NCBI RefSeq assembly: GCF_947488135.1 | Contig: NZ_CANKYW010000001.1 | Location: 744,001-808,000 of the forward strand | From: an uncultured Marivita sp. | GTDB taxonomy: Bacteria; Pseudomonadota; Alphaproteobacteria; Rhodobacterales; Rhodobacteraceae | Length of the DNA: 64,000 nucleotides | Direction of reading: 5' to 3' | Shown here: in pieces, positions 8,716 to 16,151 of the stretch | Numbering within the stretch: the first letter of the stretch is position 1 | Layout: the number at the start of each line of letters is the position of its first letter | Translations under genes and position numbers: made by a program | Notes under the pieces: generated by a model | The model's input: the letters and a program-made list of their open reading frames with translations, nothing else | Told to the model about the DNA's origin: nothing | Database searches by the model: none

Positions 8716-9612
8716 TTATCCTATCGCGGCGTTCGGCCCAGAAAGCACGCGACCGGCGACGGCGTCCAGCTTTTTGATCATCTCGGGATCGCGCGCCTCG
8801 GGCGATGTGATGAGCGCGTGTTCCAGCGCCCGGTCGCAGCCTTGCGGGCAGAGGGCGCGGTCGGTTCCCAGAAGCGCGGGGAGCGCCTTGATCATCCGGC
8901 GCGCCGCGTCGGCATTTCTGGTCAGGACGCGGATGATGTCGGAGACTTCCACAGCGTCGTGGCCGGGATGCCAGCAATCATAGTCGGTCACCATCGCGAC
9001 GCTGGCGTAACACAGCTCCGCCTCGCGGGCGAGTTTCGCTTCGGGCATGTTGGTCATGCCGATCACATCGCAGCCCCACTGGTCGCGGTAGAGATATGAC
9101 TCGGCCTGGGTCGAAAATTGCGGGCCTTCCATCGCGAGATAGGTGCCGCCGTGGTGCACCGTCACGCCTGCATCGCGCGCCGCCTCAGCACAGAGCGTGC
9201 CAAGCCCGCCACAGACTGGGTGCGCCATCGACACATGGGCGACGCAGCCCGTTCCGAAAAAGCTTTTCTCACGGGCAAAGGTGCGGTCGATGAACTGATC
9301 CACGATGACGAAATCGCCGGGGGCCATCTCTTCGCGGAAAGACCCGCAGGCGCTGACGCTGATGGCATCCGTCACCCCCAGCCGTTTGAGCGCGTCGATA
9401 TTGGCGCGGTAGGGCACGTCCGAGGGGCTGTGGATATGGCCGCGACCGTGGCGGGGCAGGAAGACGACCTCCAGACCGTCCAGCGTGCCGCAGAACAAGT
9501 CGTCCGAGGGCGCGCCCCACGGTGTGTCAACGCTCTGCCAGTGCGCGTCTTGCAACCCGTCGACGGCATAAAGTCCCGATCCGCCGATTACGCCCAGTTT
9601 GCGAGATGCCAT
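8716..9612 (-). CDS. mtnP: S-methyl-5'-thioadenosine phosphorylase
   Basis: Cleaves 5'-methylthioadenosine, a by-product of polyamine and acyl-homoserine-lactone synthesis, to adenine and methylthioribose-1-phosphate. The 298-aa protein shows GVIGGSGLYAVDGL at the N-terminus, PRHGRGHIHSPSDVPYRAN, ISVSACGSFREEM, and the MTAP-type TYLAMEGPQFSTQAES and GMTNMPEAKLAREAELCY followed by TDYDCWH. These distinguish it from ordinary purine nucleoside phosphorylases. It lies in the minus-strand unit with the Lin0512 pair upstream and the LysE exporter and apt downstream. Confidence 0.95.
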   Translation of the reverse strand: MASRKLGVIGGSGLYAVDGLQDAHWQSVDTPWGAPSDDLFCGTLDGLEVVFLPRHGRGHIHSPSDVPYRANIDALKRLGVTDAISVSACGSFREEMAPGDFVIVDQFIDRTFAREKSFFGTGCVAHVSMAHPVCGGLGTLCAEAARDAGVTVHHGGTYLAMEGPQFSTQAESYLYRDQWGCDVIGMTNMPEAKLAREAELCYASVAMVTDYDCWHPGHDAVEVSDIIRVLTRNADAARRMIKALPALLGTDRALCPQGCDRALEHALITSPEARDPEMIKKLDAVAGRVLSGPNAAIG

Positions 9613-9673
9613 CGCTGTCTCCGTCCCTGTTCCATCGCACTCTCGCAGCGGTGAGGCCCTGCATCAAGCGAAG

Positions 9674-10018
9674 CTAGCTCTGGCGCGGCAAGAACGCCTC
9701 GACCGCGGCGGTGGCGATCACCAGGGTGGACCCGCTGTCGGGGTTGGTGACGTTCAACCCGCCTTCCACTGCCGTGACCGTGGCGCGTCCACGCGGAAGG
9801 CCCTTGGCCAGCTCGGCGCAATCGACCTTGTCGGGTTCTGCGACGCCCACCGTCACCTGTACGCGCATCGCGTCATGGGGCAGGCCAGTGGCGTCGAACA
9901 GCGGGATCGACGAATGCCGGATCGCGTCCTCGATCGCGCGGGCGGCGGCCTTGGTGTAATCCATGCCGTACTGGTCGTTGCCCATGCCCATTTCGATGAT
10001 GAAGCGTTGATCGGTCAT
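9674..10018 (-). CDS. Lin0512-family protein, copy 1 (conserved motif kept)
   Basis: A 114-residue protein of the uncharacterised Lin0512 family. As I recall it, the family is defined by an N-terminal GxGxDxHG motif. Here GMGNDQYG (residues ~11-18) keeps all positions except His, which is Tyr. The rest is a compact alpha/beta-looking protein without signal or membrane helix: YTKAAARAIEDAIRHSSIPL, a VQVTVGVAEPDKVD strand region, and a C-terminal VIATAAVEAFL. It overlaps the upstream paralogue by four bases (ATGA), so the two are translationally coupled and may form a hetero-oligomer. It is downstream of a flavin reductase and upstream of mtnP. The function is unknown. Confidence 0.8.
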   Translation of the reverse strand: MTDQRFIIEMGMGNDQYGMDYTKAAARAIEDAIRHSSIPLFDATGLPHDAMRVQVTVGVAEPDKVDCAELAKGLPRGRATVTAVEGGLNVTNPDSGSTLVIATAAVEAFLPRQS

Positions 10019-10365
10019 GCCGCGCCCTCCAGATCGAGCGCGACCGAGATCGCGACATTGGCGATGACGGTTGGTTTGCCGCCATCGCCGCGCGGCACGT
10101 CGAGTCCGCCTTTGCGTGCAATCACAGTGACTTGGCCGTAGGGGAAGATCGCGGCGATGGCATCGGTATCTACCGCATCGGGGGTCTGCACGCCGACCTC
10201 GACCGTGATCTGCATGTCGGATTTATCCTTGCCGTAAAGTTCTGCCAGGTTGATCGAATTGTGCCACAGCGCATCCTTGACGGCGCGCGAGGCGGCTTCG
10301 GTATAGTCCTGCCTGCGCAGCGATGTGCCCATGCCGAATTCGGTGAGAAGTCGTTTGACGGCCAT
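10015..10365 (-). CDS. Lin0512-family protein, copy 2 (motif diverged)
   Basis: A 116-residue paralogue of the downstream gene, with the same length and layout: KRLLTEFGMG, YTEAASRAVKDALWHNSINL, MQITVEVGVQTPDAVD, and a C-terminal VIANVAISVALDLEG. The signature seen as GMGNDQYG in copy 1 is GMGTSLRR here, so the acidic and aromatic positions are lost. I chose the ATG at 10365, preceded by AAAAGGTAAACACC; a longer reading to 10458 would run through the hairpin region and is unlikely. Its stop overlaps the start of copy 1. The pair looks like a duplication with asymmetric divergence. The function is unknown. Confidence 0.8.
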   Translation of the reverse strand: MAVKRLLTEFGMGTSLRRQDYTEAASRAVKDALWHNSINLAELYGKDKSDMQITVEVGVQTPDAVDTDAIAAIFPYGQVTVIARKGGLDVPRGDGGKPTVIANVAISVALDLEGAA

Positions 10366-10405
10366 GTGGTGTTTACCTTTTGTTAAAGGACCGGATCGGA
10401 CCCAA

Positions 10406-10472
10406 TGTTTCGCGCGCGAAACAATTCGAACCGGTTGTGCCTTTGGCACACAAACCATCTGGGGGATGGTTT
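10406..10472. repeat. triple-hairpin intergenic element upstream of Lin0512 genes
   Basis: Three consecutive inverted repeats: an 18-base perfect palindrome TGTTTCGCGCGCGAAACA (10406-10423), TGTGCC-TTT-GGCACA (10436-10450), and AAACCATC/GATGGTTT around five bases (10452-10472). They fill the 148-base gap between the flavin reductase gene and the Lin0512 pair. They could stabilise or terminate the upstream transcript. Confidence 0.75.
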
Positions 10473-10513
10473 GAGGTGAGAATGGGCGGAGCCCTGGGTG
10501 TGCAAGACGTGAC

Positions 10514-11122
10514 CTATTCCTCGCCGGGGCGCTTGAGGCTGAATTTCTCGCGCACCACGGTGTAGTCGCGGTAGCCCATGCGGCTGAGCGGATTGAAGCT
10601 GAGCACGTCGAACTGCCCGTCCTTGATGCAGTCGTCGCGCATGTGCACGCCGGTGACTTCGCCGAAGACGGCGAAATTGGCCTCGCCGGGGAGCTGCAAG
10701 ATCTGGGTGAGCTTGCATTCCAATGTCGCGGGCGCGTTGGCTACGCGGGGGCAGTCGATGGTTTCGCATTCCGCCTTGTCGATCCCCGCATGCGCGAATT
10801 CGTCCACGTCGCGGTCCCAGGCTCCTGATGTCAGATTCATCGCGTCGCGCATGGCGTATTCGACGATGTTCACCGCGAAAACGCCTGTGTCCCTGATCTG
10901 GGCCACCGAATCCTTCGTGTCGCCGCGGTCGCGCTTGGCCGAGGTCGAGGCGAACATCACCTGTGGCGGCACATAGGCCACTGCGTTGAAGAACGAATAG
11001 GGCGCGAGGTTGTCCTGCCCGTCACTGCCGCGTGTCGAGATCCAGCCGATGGGGCGGGGGGTGACGATGGCGTTGAACGGGTTGTGTGGCAGGCCGTGGC
11101 CGTCTTCCGGGCGGTAGAACAT
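10514..11122 (-). CDS. flavin reductase family protein (FMN-binding split barrel)
   Basis: A 202-residue flavoprotein of the flavin reductase-like, FMN-binding split-barrel class, often the NAD(P)H:flavin partner of a monooxygenase. Seen: NAIVTPRPIGWISTRGSDG (the family's PRPIGWIST signature), NLAPYSFFNAVAYVPPQVMF, KDSVAQIRDTGVFAVNIV, and a C-terminal GYRDYTVVREKF. The ATG at 11122 has GGGAG upstream and gives the usual family length; an upstream in-frame start at 11248 would overlap the divergent acetyltransferase gene and add a non-conserved extension. It is the first gene of the minus-strand salvage block, though the hairpins after it may separate it. Confidence 0.88.
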   Translation of the reverse strand: MFYRPEDGHGLPHNPFNAIVTPRPIGWISTRGSDGQDNLAPYSFFNAVAYVPPQVMFASTSAKRDRGDTKDSVAQIRDTGVFAVNIVEYAMRDAMNLTSGAWDRDVDEFAHAGIDKAECETIDCPRVANAPATLECKLTQILQLPGEANFAVFGEVTGVHMRDDCIKDGQFDVLSFNPLSRMGYRDYTVVREKFSLKRPGEE

Positions 11123-11222
11123 CTGGGGAAAGCTCCCTGTTTGCCGATTGTTAGCTTGCGTGATAGGCCGTTTCGCAGCGGAATGCACGGGGGTGTGCCG
11201 CGCGTCAACGAAGAGCGGTGTC

Positions 11223-11708
11223 ATGTTCACCCTGAGCCCTGAAACCAAAGAGGATTGGTGGGAGGTCGAAGCCCTTTACGACCTCTGTTTCGCGCCGGGG
11301 CGCACCGCCTTGTCGTCCTACCGGTTGCGCGAGGACATTTCTCCGGTTGCGTCCTTGTCGCGGGTCGCACGAGATGGTGAGGGCATCCTGGGTGGAGCGA
11401 TCCGGTATTGGCCCGTCAGGGTGTCGGGGCAGCGGGTTCTGTTGCTTGGTCCGGTGGCCGTGCACCCCACGGCGCAGGGCGAAGGGCTGGGTGGTGCGCT
11501 CATTCGGGACAGCCTCGACCAAGCGCAGCACGAAGGCTGGGCGCGGGTGCTGCTGGTCGGCGACGCGCCCTATTATCGGCGTTTCGGATTCACCAGACTG
11601 AACGGGGTCGAAATGCCGCCGCCGACCAACCCCGACCGGGTACTGGGGCTCGAGCTCGAGCCGGGTGCTTGGGATGGCGTGACCGGGCTGGTGGAACGCG
11701 ACGCTTGA
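11223..11708 (+). CDS. GNAT-family N-acetyltransferase
   Basis: A 161-residue cytoplasmic acetyl-CoA-dependent acyltransferase. The acetyl-CoA loop is seen as VAVHPTAQGEGLGGALIRDSL, the YYRRFGFTRL segment is typical of the C-terminal half, and VLLLGPVAVHP forms the central strand. It resembles the YhbS-like subgroup of small-molecule GNATs. I chose the ATG at 11223 because the fold begins immediately after it; an upstream in-frame start at 11148 would run into the divergent promoter region. It lies divergently from the flavin reductase gene. The substrate cannot be inferred. Confidence 0.85.
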   Translation: MFTLSPETKEDWWEVEALYDLCFAPGRTALSSYRLREDISPVASLSRVARDGEGILGGAIRYWPVRVSGQRVLLLGPVAVHPTAQGEGLGGALIRDSLDQAQHEGWARVLLVGDAPYYRRFGFTRLNGVEMPPPTNPDRVLGLELEPGAWDGVTGLVERDA

Positions 11709-11739
11709 ACCGTACGGCAAACATCCCAAATTGTACGGT

Positions 11740-12489
11740 ATGACCGGAACCGATCTTGTCCCTCTGGACACCCAGACCGCCATCGCCCTTCTTGCCCGTC
11801 GCCACAAGGCCGCCGGAGGGGTGGGGTTGCAAGTGCTCAACATGATCGGAGGGCGGGCCGAGAACCTGCTCGAACGGTTGCCGGACCCGGTGAAGATGGG
11901 TCTCGAAGGCGCGACCGAGCGGGCTCTGCGGGTTGCCTTGCAAGCTGCGAAACAATCGCGTGGCGTGGTGCCGGACCAGAAGGGCTGGCTCAACACCGCC
12001 CTCACGACAGCAATGGGCGCCGTCGGCGGAGCGGGCGGATTGCCCACGGCGCTGGCCGAGCTTCCGGTGACGACGACGGTTCTGCTGCGCGCCATTCAGG
12101 GCATCGCGGCGGAGTATGAGTTCGACCCGAACGACCCCGACGTGCTGGCCGACTGCTTGACCGTCTTTGCCAGCGCCGGGCCGCTGGCGGATGATGACGG
12201 GGCCAACATGGCATTCCTGACAACGCGGGTGACGCTGACGGGAACGGCGGTGCATGGGATCGTGAAATCGGTGGCGCCAAGGCTGGCGACGGTGCTGGGC
12301 CAGAAGCTGGCCGCTCAGACCGTTCCGATCCTGGGGGCGGCAGCGGGTGCGGCGACGAATTACGCCTATACCAGCTACTACCAGGAAATGGCGCACGTGC
12401 ATTTCGGGCTGCGTCGTCTGGCGATCGACAGCGGCCTGTCCGAGACTCTGCTGGTCGCGGAATTGCGCCGCGCGGTGAAAACCGTCTGA
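11740..12489 (+). CDS. EcsC-family protein
   Basis: A 249-residue protein of the EcsC family, named from the third gene of the Bacillus ecs ABC-transporter operon. Seen: a hydrophobic, Gly/Ala-rich centre (TTAMGAVGGAGGLPTALAEL), LLRAIQGIAAEYEFDPNDP with the family's acidic pattern, VFASAGPLADDD, and a C-terminal GAAAGAATNYAYTSYYQEMA followed by HVHFGLRRL. No signal peptide is apparent and it is probably membrane-associated. The ATG at 11740 is preferred over a TTG nine bases upstream; neither has a clear ribosome site. The gene lies 31 bases after the acetyltransferase gene, on the same strand. The function is unknown. Confidence 0.8.
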   Translation: MTGTDLVPLDTQTAIALLARRHKAAGGVGLQVLNMIGGRAENLLERLPDPVKMGLEGATERALRVALQAAKQSRGVVPDQKGWLNTALTTAMGAVGGAGGLPTALAELPVTTTVLLRAIQGIAAEYEFDPNDPDVLADCLTVFASAGPLADDDGANMAFLTTRVTLTGTAVHGIVKSVAPRLATVLGQKLAAQTVPILGAAAGAATNYAYTSYYQEMAHVHFGLRRLAIDSGLSETLLVAELRRAVKTV

Positions 12490-12637
12490 AAATCGCGTTA
12501 ATCGCGCACCCGCTTCACCATATCTTAACGTTAATGGCTCAAATTGGGCCTGTTCCCGGATGAATTCGGGGGCATGAGCGGACGGGGCGCTTTGGGCCAC
12601 TTCATGATCCGGCACCGGACCAGAACGCATCCGTCCG

Positions 12638-12721
12638 CCCGCAAACGCATCAACAGCACGCAGGTCGGAAAACCCGACTTCGACTGGCCAGAACGGCTGG
12701 GGCGTGCTGTTGACGTGCGGG
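12638..12721. repeat. imperfect long inverted repeat in the EcsC-GT4 gap
   Basis: Arms TCAACAGCACG (12650-12660) and CGTGCTGTTGA (12703-12713), with an outer CCCGCA/TGCGGG (12638-12643 and 12716-12721). Inside is a smaller hairpin GTCGG/CCGAC. It could be a structured RNA or the residue of a mobile element. No transposase is recognisable nearby. Confidence 0.45.
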
Positions 12722-12837
12722 CCGCCGCGACCGAATGGCGTTGAACCGATGGGAGCCACTATGCACAGTTCTTGGCGATAGAGCGGCGTGTATGCGCTTT
12801 GCCGGACGAGCGGTCAGGACGTATCCGAGATCAACAG

Positions 12838-13197
12838 GGATGCGATAAGACTGGATTTGTCGTTTTCGCGAACGAAGAAATGGCGATGGCTTCGAAATGC
12901 TGTTGCACTTCACGACAGTCGCTTCGCAGTTCGATGTGACATCTGCCAGTGTCCTGACGATGGCGGGCGGTGGAAAAATCAAATGCAGTGGCGGCCAATG
13001 GCATGCCTGTCACCGATCTCGATCAACATGGCATGGCTGTCGCGTTTTTCGACAATTTCGCTGGGTCCTAAGATGACAAGCTCGAGCAACTAGTCAATCG
13101 CGGTCCCGCCCTGAATTTCGGCGCTTTTCTTACGGGCGCAAGGAACGTGGGGGACGGTTCGTGGCCGTTCCGCCTTGCTGGTGCCATGATGCGCTGA
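12838..13197 (+). pseudogene. degraded coding remnant with frameshifts and an in-frame stop
   Basis: The 745-base gap between the EcsC and GT4 genes holds what looks like a broken gene. From 12844 one frame reads DKTGFVVFANEEMAMA. A second frame takes over near 12894 (EMLLHFTTVASQFDVTS). The first frame resumes at 12970 (VEKSNAVAANGMPVTDLD, then HGMAVAFFDNFAGS), stops at TAA 13069-13071, and continues in frame through DDKLEQLVNRGPALNFGAF and ARNVGDGSWPFRLAGAMMR to TGA at 13195-13197. The segments read like protein while competing frames do not. I do not recognise the family. It may instead be chance, although the 42-residue tail in frame with the preceding segment argues against that. The GC content looks lower than in the flanks. 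Confidence 0.45.
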
Positions 13198-13233
13198 TAC
13201 CTAAAGGCTCGGGTTTCTTTCGGGCCATATTTC

Positions 13234-14412
13234 ATGCGCGTAGCCATCGCAACTGGCGAATATCACCTTGGCGGCGAGACGTTCATCAACCGCCACATCG
13301 AGCATCTGTTCGGTGGCAATACGGTTGTGGTGTGTGGCCGGTTCCGCGGCGATAATCCCTATGGCAAGCCGTATTTCGTGCGGCGCGACGGGCTGTCCGG
13401 GCGGGATATTGTGTTGGCGCCCTGGTGGCTCTTGCGCAACCGGGTACAGCACGGCACGTCGCGGCTTCCGTTCGGTGAGGCCAAGGACGCGTTGGTCAAG
13501 TTCCTGCGCGATGAACGGGTCGACGTCATTCTGGCCGAGTTCGGAACGCAGGCGCTTGCTCTGGCTCCGCTGGCCAATGCGCTGGATATCCCGATCTTTA
13601 CCTACTTTCGCGGCACCGATGCGTCAAAGGCGATCCGGACCGAGCGGATGCGGGCGGCCTATCGCAAGATGATGCCGCGCCTGGCGGGGGTGTTTTCCGT
13701 GTCGCGGTTCCTCTTGGAAAACCTCGACAAGCACGGGATTTCGCATCCCAACAGCACCGTGATCCCGTCCGGTGTCGATATCCGGCGGTTTGCGCCACAG
13801 GCCAAGGTGCCGCTCAGCTTTCTGGCCGTCGGGCGGTTCGTGGAGAAGAAAGCGCCGATGACGACGTTGCGGGCGTTCGCCAAGGCGACACGCGACGTGC
13901 CGGAGGCCCGGTTGGATTTCATCGGCGATGGTCCCTTGATGGAGCCGACGCGGACGCTTGCCGAAGAGTTGGGCGTCGCGAAAAAGCTGCGCTTTCACGG
14001 CGCACAGCCGCATCACACGGTGCGTGACCGGTTGATGAGCACGCAGTTCTTCCTTCAGCACTCGGTCACGGCGCGGGACGGCAATACCGAAGGCTTGCCC
14101 ACCGCCATCCAGGAGGCGATGGCCTGCGGGTGTATCACGGTGTCCACGCGTCACGCCGGAATTCCCGAAGCCATCGACGAGGGGGAGACCGGGTTCCTGG
14201 TGGACGAGCATGACGAGGCAGGCTTTGCCGAAGCGATCGCGACCGCGATCGCGGTGCCGAACCCGATGGAAATGTCGATGCGCGCGCGGAAGGTCGCGGA
14301 AGAACGGTTCGACAATCACATCCTGCTGAAAATCCTTGAACGGCATATCCAAGGCACGCTGACCATTCCGCCGGGCAGCTACTATATCTCGAAAACGCGC
14401 AAGACGGCCTGA
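13234..14412 (+). CDS. glycosyltransferase family 4 (GT-B)
   Basis: A 392-residue retaining glycosyltransferase of the GT4 class, probably building a cell-surface polysaccharide or lipopolysaccharide on the cytoplasmic face. The N-terminal half contains the Rossmann start MRVAIATGEYHLGGETFINRH and IPIFTYFRGTDASKA. The C-terminal donor-binding half has VIPSGVDIRRFAP, FLAVGRFVEKKAPM, and the E-x7-E type motif EGLPTAIQEAMACG. The next gene, 17 bases on, encodes a Kdo-transferase-like protein, which supports an envelope role. The start ATG lies after TTTCTTTCGGGCC, with no strong ribosome site. It follows a degraded region, so this may be the first gene of an envelope unit. Confidence 0.9.
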   Translation: MRVAIATGEYHLGGETFINRHIEHLFGGNTVVVCGRFRGDNPYGKPYFVRRDGLSGRDIVLAPWWLLRNRVQHGTSRLPFGEAKDALVKFLRDERVDVILAEFGTQALALAPLANALDIPIFTYFRGTDASKAIRTERMRAAYRKMMPRLAGVFSVSRFLLENLDKHGISHPNSTVIPSGVDIRRFAPQAKVPLSFLAVGRFVEKKAPMTTLRAFAKATRDVPEARLDFIGDGPLMEPTRTLAEELGVAKKLRFHGAQPHHTVRDRLMSTQFFLQHSVTARDGNTEGLPTAIQEAMACGCITVSTRHAGIPEAIDEGETGFLVDEHDEAGFAEAIATAIAVPNPMEMSMRARKVAEERFDNHILLKILERHIQGTLTIPPGSYYISKTRKTA

Positions 14413-14428
14413 GCCGACTGGAGCTCAC

Positions 14429-15643
14429 GTGCTTTTATACCGATTCCTGATGACCATCCTGGCCGCGAAGGAGATCGCGTCGCGCGTCCTTGCGCGGGAC
14501 TGGGCTGCTGTGAAGGCGCGGTTGGGAGCGGTGGCGGCACCCGAGGTGCGGGACCGGATTTGGCTGCATGCGGCATCGAACGGAGAACTGACATCGGCGC
14601 GGCCGGTCATCGAGCGGTTGATCGCCGAGGGGCGGCATCTGTTGATCACGGTGAACACGGACAGCGCGCTGGCGCTTGGTGAGGGCTGGGGGCTCGCGCA
14701 CACGCAGGTGCGTCTTGCGCCGATGGATCTTGTCGGTCCGACGCGACGGATGATCCGGAATTGGGGCATTGGGGCGCATATCACACTCGAATCCGATCTG
14801 TGGCCTCAGCGCGTGTTGCTGACGCTGGGACCAGTTGTCGTGCTTGGCGGGCGTTTGACGGAACGGTCTGCTAAAGGCTGGGCGCGGTTCGATACACTGG
14901 TGCCCCGGGTGCTGGGCCGGGTGCGGTATCTTTCCGCCCAGGACAGCGGGTCGGCGGAGCGGTTCGTGCAGTTGGGGCTGGATCCCGACGCGCTTGGCCC
15001 GGTGGTTGATCTGAAAGCGCTTTATATCGCGCCGGAGGCGGAACCGGATGCAGGACTGCGTCGGGTGTTTCAGCGTGAGAACACGTGGCTTGCGGCATCG
15101 ACCCATGACGGGGATGAGGAGGGCGTTCTGGCGGCGCACAGGTTGGCCCTGTCGCAGCGTCCGTCGCTGAAACTGATCCTTGCGCCGCGACATCCAGGGC
15201 GGGCTGATGCCATTGTCGACCTCATCGCGGCGGCCGGTCTGACCTGTGCGCGTCGCAGTCTGGGCGAAGATCCCGCCGATGCGCAGGTCTATCTCGTGGA
15301 CACGTTGGGCGAGATGCATCTGTGGTACGCCCTTTCGGGGGTCACATTCGTTGCCGGGTCTTGGAGTGATCGTGGGGGCCACACGCCTTATGAACCGGCG
15401 GCGTTCGGGTGCGCGATTGTCCACGGCCCGGATACCGCGAATTTCCGGGCCGCCTATGATCGTCTTGCTGCGAACGATGCGGCGCGCTGTGTGGCGAATG
15501 GGGACGCGCTTGCAGAAGCCTTGATCGCGTTTGCTCCGGCTGAGCGGCAGGCCGGGATGGGGGCCGCGGCGCAACGCGCGCTGCGACAGGAGACCGATCT
15601 TGACGGGTTGATGCGGGAGGTTGCCCGCGTGCTGGATGCTTGA
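14429..15643 (+). CDS. waaA: 3-deoxy-D-manno-octulosonic acid (Kdo) transferase-like protein
   Basis: A 404-residue GT30-type glycosyltransferase related to WaaA/KdtA, which adds Kdo to lipid A at the inner membrane. Seen: WLHAASNGELTSARPVIERL (the WaaA HAASxGE motif), LITVNTDSAL, HITLESDLWPQ (ExDLWP motif), VVLGGRLTERSAKGW, LAASTHDGDEEGVL, ILAPRHPGRADAI, and FVAGSWSDRGGHTPYEPAA (the GG(H/Q)NxxEP-like donor site). It is slightly shorter than typical WaaA and the N-terminal membrane segment is weak. The start is GTG with GGAG nearby. It is probably co-transcribed with the upstream GT4 gene. It could be a divergent paralogue rather than the housekeeping enzyme. Confidence 0.85.
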   Translation: MLLYRFLMTILAAKEIASRVLARDWAAVKARLGAVAAPEVRDRIWLHAASNGELTSARPVIERLIAEGRHLLITVNTDSALALGEGWGLAHTQVRLAPMDLVGPTRRMIRNWGIGAHITLESDLWPQRVLLTLGPVVVLGGRLTERSAKGWARFDTLVPRVLGRVRYLSAQDSGSAERFVQLGLDPDALGPVVDLKALYIAPEAEPDAGLRRVFQRENTWLAASTHDGDEEGVLAAHRLALSQRPSLKLILAPRHPGRADAIVDLIAAAGLTCARRSLGEDPADAQVYLVDTLGEMHLWYALSGVTFVAGSWSDRGGHTPYEPAAFGCAIVHGPDTANFRAAYDRLAANDAARCVANGDALAEALIAFAPAERQAGMGAAAQRALRQETDLDGLMREVARVLDA

Positions 15644-15716
15644 TGTCCCACCGAAAGAGATTATTTTTCAACAAGAACATGATAACACCCACAGATCTTC
15701 CATCACGGGCCACATG

Positions 15717-16151
15717 ATGATTCAGTTCACGCTGAAATGCACAAACGACCATCAGTTCGACAGCTGGTTCCAGTCGGGATCGGCGTTCGACAAGCTGTTG
15801 GCTGCCGGCATGGTCACTTGTTCGGTGTGTGGATCGCCCGAAGTGAGCAAGGCGATGATGGCGCCACGGGTCAGCAAGGCGGAGAAGGGTGAAGAGGGAC
15901 CAAAGGCCCCGAAATTGTCGGCGCCGGCCAGTCCGGCGGAACAGGCATTGGCCGAGCTGAAGAAATACGTCGAAAAGAACTCGGATTACGTCGGCACGAA
16001 TTTCGCGACCGAAGCGCGGGCGATCCATTCCGGCGATGCGCCGCAGCGTCCGATCTGGGGTGAGACGCGCGGCGACGAAGCAAAAAAGCTGGTCGAGGAC
16101 GGTGTGCCGATCGCCCCATTGCCCTTCACCCCAACGCGAAAGTCGAATTGA
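15717..16151 (+). CDS. DUF1178 family protein (zinc-ribbon-like)
   Basis: A 144-residue protein of the alphaproteobacterial DUF1178 family. The N-terminal half carries a probable zinc site: Cys8 with the His of NDHQFDSWF, then CSVCGSPEV, giving the pattern of a ribbon. VSKAMMAPRV follows. The C-terminal half has EQALAELKKYVEKNSDYV and the family-typical FATEARAIHSGDAPQRPIWG followed by EEAKKL-like residues. The ATG at 15717 (MIQFTLKC) matches the family start. The stop overlaps the start of the SDR gene (TGATG), implying coupled translation. The function is not known. Confidence 0.88.
   Translation: MIQFTLKCTNDHQFDSWFQSGSAFDKLLAAGMVTCSVCGSPEVSKAMMAPRVSKAEKGEEGPKAPKLSAPASPAEQALAELKKYVEKNSDYVGTNFATEARAIHSGDAPQRPIWGETRGDEAKKLVEDGVPIAPLPFTPTRKSN

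Noticed and set aside
12497-12540. CtrA box near TTAACGTTAA
   Set aside because: The two TTAA units are spaced by two bases, not seven, so it does not match the consensus.
12544-13093. Two short plus-strand frames in the EcsC-GT4 gap as real genes
   Set aside because: Neither reads like protein throughout, and the better coding segments lie in other frames, which fits a degraded gene instead.
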